DNA from: Rhodospirillaceae bacterium
Lineage (GTDB): Bacteria; Pseudomonadota; Alphaproteobacteria; SP197
Assembly (NCBI GenBank): GCA_018700655.1
Contig: JABIUG010000279.1
Coordinates: 1 to 15,565 of the forward strand
Reading direction: 5' to 3'
DNA length: 15,565 bases
Part shown: in pieces, positions 14,460 to 15,565 of the stretch
How positions within the stretch are numbered: position 1 is the stretch's first letter
Layout: each line of letters opens with the position of its first letter
Position numbers and translations under genes: made by a program
The notes under the pieces: model-generated
Told to the model about the DNA's origin: nothing
Seen by the model: only the letters and a program-made list of their open reading frames with translations
The model's database searches: none

Positions 14460-14551
14460 CTCCTCGACAAAGGCAAACCGCTGGAAACAGCGGGACGCAA
14501 AACCACCGGCCTTCACCCCCTGGGGCAAGGCAGCGGAGTTACCGAAGGGAG
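14460..14551 (+). promoter_or_regulatory. Cyclic di-GMP-I (GEMM-I) riboswitch aptamer
   Basis: The sequence follows the GEMM-I consensus element by element: AAGGCAAACC, a 6-bp hairpin CCGCTG-GAAA-CAGCGG (14478-14493) with the GNRA tetraloop, GGGACGCAAA, ACCACCGGCC receptor side, a second hairpin (GCCTT at 14509-14513 with AAGGC at 14527-14531, CCC/GGG inside), AGCGG and GTTACCGA. Bases equivalent to Vibrio Vc2 G20 and A47 are G14472 and A14499. G at position 20 favours c-di-GMP over the cAMP-GMP-preferring variants, which carry A. The closing stem pairs CTCCTCG (14460-14466) with CGA(AG)GGAG (14543-14551), and its 3' strand contains the Shine-Dalgarno of the ORF at 14558. Differences from Vc2, such as AAAACC for AAAGCC and GGAGTT for GGGGTT, are small. 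It was identified by eye from the remembered consensus. Confidence 0.9.
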
Positions 14552-14625
14552 AGAGTGATGGTTACCACCACACGGCAGATCAAGAACCGAAAACTCGGTA
14601 GCTCACAGAGCCTGTTTCTCCCTTC
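14544..14625 (+). promoter_or_regulatory. Candidate riboswitch expression platform (alternative long-range stem)
   Basis: GAAGGGAGA at 14544-14552 is exactly complementary to TCTCCCTTC at 14617-14625, with a G-U and an A-U extending it. The 5' strand is shared with the closing stem of the c-di-GMP aptamer and contains the Shine-Dalgarno for the ATG at 14558, so the two pairings are mutually exclusive. A small ACCGA/TCGGT hairpin (14586-14599) lies in between. No T-run follows, so control is more likely at translation than by intrinsic termination. The direction of control cannot be fixed by reading, because both folds occupy part of the Shine-Dalgarno. Confidence 0.55.
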
Positions 14626-14722
14626 CTATGATGTCATGCAGTTTCTCCGCTGCACCGTCCGGCTTTGTCGCCGGGCGCTTGCTCCTGTCTGGCTGGCCCA
14701 AACAGGAGATGCAACATGTTGA
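14558..14722 (+). CDS. Candidate leader peptide / small ORF under the riboswitch
   Basis: This 54-residue ORF starts MVTTTRQIKNRKLG, with GGGAG six bases before the ATG, immediately after the aptamer. The product is basic, with one moderately hydrophobic stretch (VMQFLRCTVRLC... ALAPVWLAQ), and resembles no family I know. It ends at TGA 14720-14722, seven bases inside the ParA gene, and runs across the hairpin that hides the ParA ribosome binding site. A role in coupling riboswitch state to ParA translation is inferred from this layout. It may instead be fortuitous, in which case 14552-14715 is a long untranslated leader. Confidence 0.45.
   Translation: MVTTTRQIKNRKLGSSQSLFLPSYDVMQFLRCTVRLCRRALAPVWLAQTGDATC
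14682..14708 (+). promoter_or_regulatory. Hairpin sequestering the ParA Shine-Dalgarno
   Basis: CTCCTGT (14682-14688) is perfectly complementary to ACAGGAG (14702-14708), with a 13-base loop. The 3' arm is the AGGAG ribosome binding site seven bases before the ParA ATG at 14716. Ribosomes translating the upstream 54-codon ORF would pass through and open this stem. A second stem just upstream, GTCCGGC/GCCGGGC (14657-14676), has no T-run and so does not look like a terminator. Confidence 0.6.
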
Positions 14723-15492
14723 CGTCCATGCGCGTTATGGTTCTTGCCTCACAGAAAGGCGGATCCGGCAAAACGACCCTTTCGGGCCACCTTGCAGTGC
14801 AAGCCGATCGCAACGGTGAGGGCCCGGTCGCCCTGATCGATACCGACCCCCAGGGCAGCCTGGCTGAATGGTGGAATGCCCGCGAAAGCGACAGTCCTGC
14901 CTTTGTTCAGTCCTCGCTGCAGACTTTGCGAGAAGACCTCGAAGCGTTGCGTGACCAGGGTTTCAAGTTGGTTGTGATCGATACCCCGCCCGCCGTGACG
15001 AAAGCGATCGCACAAGTTGTCCAGTTCGCCGATCTTGTGGTCCTGCCGACGCGACCCAGCCCACATGACCTTCGCGCCGTTGGCGCCACGGTTGATATTC
15101 TCGAGGCCCAGGGCAAGGCCATGGTGTTTGTCCTTAACGGTGCGACGGTACGCGCCCGGATTACCGGTGATGCTGCGGTTGCGCTGTCACAACACGGTAC
15201 TGTCGCACCGACCACCATCCACCACCGCGTCAACTTCGCATCCAGCATGATCGATGGCCGGACCGTGATGGAAATCGACGAGAACGGCGCCTCGGCCAAG
15301 GAGGTCGTGGCCCTCTGGGACTATCTTTCGGAGCGGATCAAGCGGCGCCACATCGTCGCCTTGCCGGCCGAGCAGACCCAACCAGCCCCGACCCACAACG
15401 TGGTCGCCATCCCCAATCCGATTGCGCCCGAGGGCATGCGCCCAACCCGGCCTTTCGGACGGCGTGGCGGTCCCGAAGCCCAGGCTGTTTGA
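14716..15492 (+). CDS. ParA/MinD-family (deviant Walker) ATPase
   Basis: This 258-residue cytoplasmic ATPase shows a deviant Walker A with signature Lys in QKGGSGKTT (Lys14, Lys19), ALIDTDPQGS (Walker A' switch) and KLVVIDTPPA (Walker B). DLVVLPTRPSPHDLRA and VLNGATVRARI follow. There is no N-terminal helix-turn-helix, so it is of the small ParF/Soj type. The last ~45 residues are a low-complexity Pro-rich, basic tail. Such ATPases position plasmids, chromosomes, chemoreceptor arrays or other cargo on the nucleoid or membrane; the cargo here is unknown. AGGAG supports the ATG at 14716, though Met5 or Met8 could also serve. No ParB or parS-like site is visible. It sits behind a c-di-GMP-I riboswitch. 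Confidence 0.92.
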   Translation: MLTSMRVMVLASQKGGSGKTTLSGHLAVQADRNGEGPVALIDTDPQGSLAEWWNARESDSPAFVQSSLQTLREDLEALRDQGFKLVVIDTPPAVTKAIAQVVQFADLVVLPTRPSPHDLRAVGATVDILEAQGKAMVFVLNGATVRARITGDAAVALSQHGTVAPTTIHHRVNFASSMIDGRTVMEIDENGASAKEVVALWDYLSERIKRRHIVALPAEQTQPAPTHNVVAIPNPIAPEGMRPTRPFGRRGGPEAQAV

Positions 15493-15514
15493 GGATGTTT
15501 CAGGAGCGCAACCA

Positions 15515-15565
15515 ATGACCGAACAAACCGCGCGACTTCACGCCGGCCTGCTTGCCAAGAAGGGC
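15515..15565 (+). CDS. Start of a further gene downstream of parA (partial)
   Basis: Only 17 residues are visible (MTEQTARLHAGLLAKKG); the gene continues past the right edge. AGGAG eight bases before the ATG and a 22-bp gap after the ParA stop indicate one operon. It may encode the partner or cargo adaptor of the ATPase, but too little is visible to name a family. Confidence 0.6.
   Translation, partial: MTEQTARLHAGLLAKKG

Noticed and set aside
14657..14676. Terminator between the small ORF and parA
   Set aside because: The GTCCGGC/GCCGGGC stem is followed by GCTTGCTCC with no T-tract.

Overview
The window looks like an alphaproteobacterial chromosome, probably Rhodospirillales-like. I infer this from the high GC content, the standard code with ordinary TGA stops, and the gene order rlpA / D,D-carboxypeptidase / tmk / holB / metG / tatD / MBL-fold hydrolase. 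No tRNA, rRNA, CRISPR array or insertion sequence was seen.

Left part (1-5861): an accessory neighbourhood of small, mostly unlinked genes. It holds the N-terminus of a GST (Nu-class, YfcG-like), a RidA-family protein without the usual catalytic Arg, a GNAT acetyltransferase, a double-GNAT gene broken by one in-frame TGA, a possible remnant of a VOC-family gene, a GNAT / two-domain VOC pair with overlapping ends, a two-gene operon (ribbon-helix-helix-like protein plus an unknown protein) whose start codon lies inside a perfect 18-bp palindrome, a DUF1801 protein, and a divergently transcribed 2OG-Fe(II) oxygenase resembling the HalD/BesD group but with a hydroxylase-type HxD...H triad. Neighbouring stops and starts often overlap.

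Middle (5862-5997): two back-to-back inverted repeats, one with a perfect 19-bp stem, between convergent genes.

Core cluster (5998-14322, all on the minus strand): reading in the transcribed direction, a small two-helix membrane protein, an MltB-type lytic transglycosylase, an RlpA lipoprotein with a SPOR domain, a PBP5/6-type D,D-carboxypeptidase, dTMP kinase (TTG start), DNA polymerase III delta', MetRS, TatD and an MBL-fold hydrolase. Tight spacing and 1-10 bp overlaps suggest long cotranscription. The first genes remodel peptidoglycan and the later ones serve DNA precursor supply, replication and translation.

Right end (14323-15565): the most interesting part. A clear cyclic di-GMP-I (GEMM-I) riboswitch aptamer at 14460-14551 precedes a 54-codon ORF whose Shine-Dalgarno sequence lies in the aptamer's closing stem and can alternatively pair with 14617-14625. 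This ORF ends just inside a ParA-family ATPase gene whose own Shine-Dalgarno is buried in a 7-bp hairpin. The layout suggests c-di-GMP controls translation of a leader peptide, and passage of the ribosome then opens the ParA start. A further gene begins at 15515 and runs off the window.
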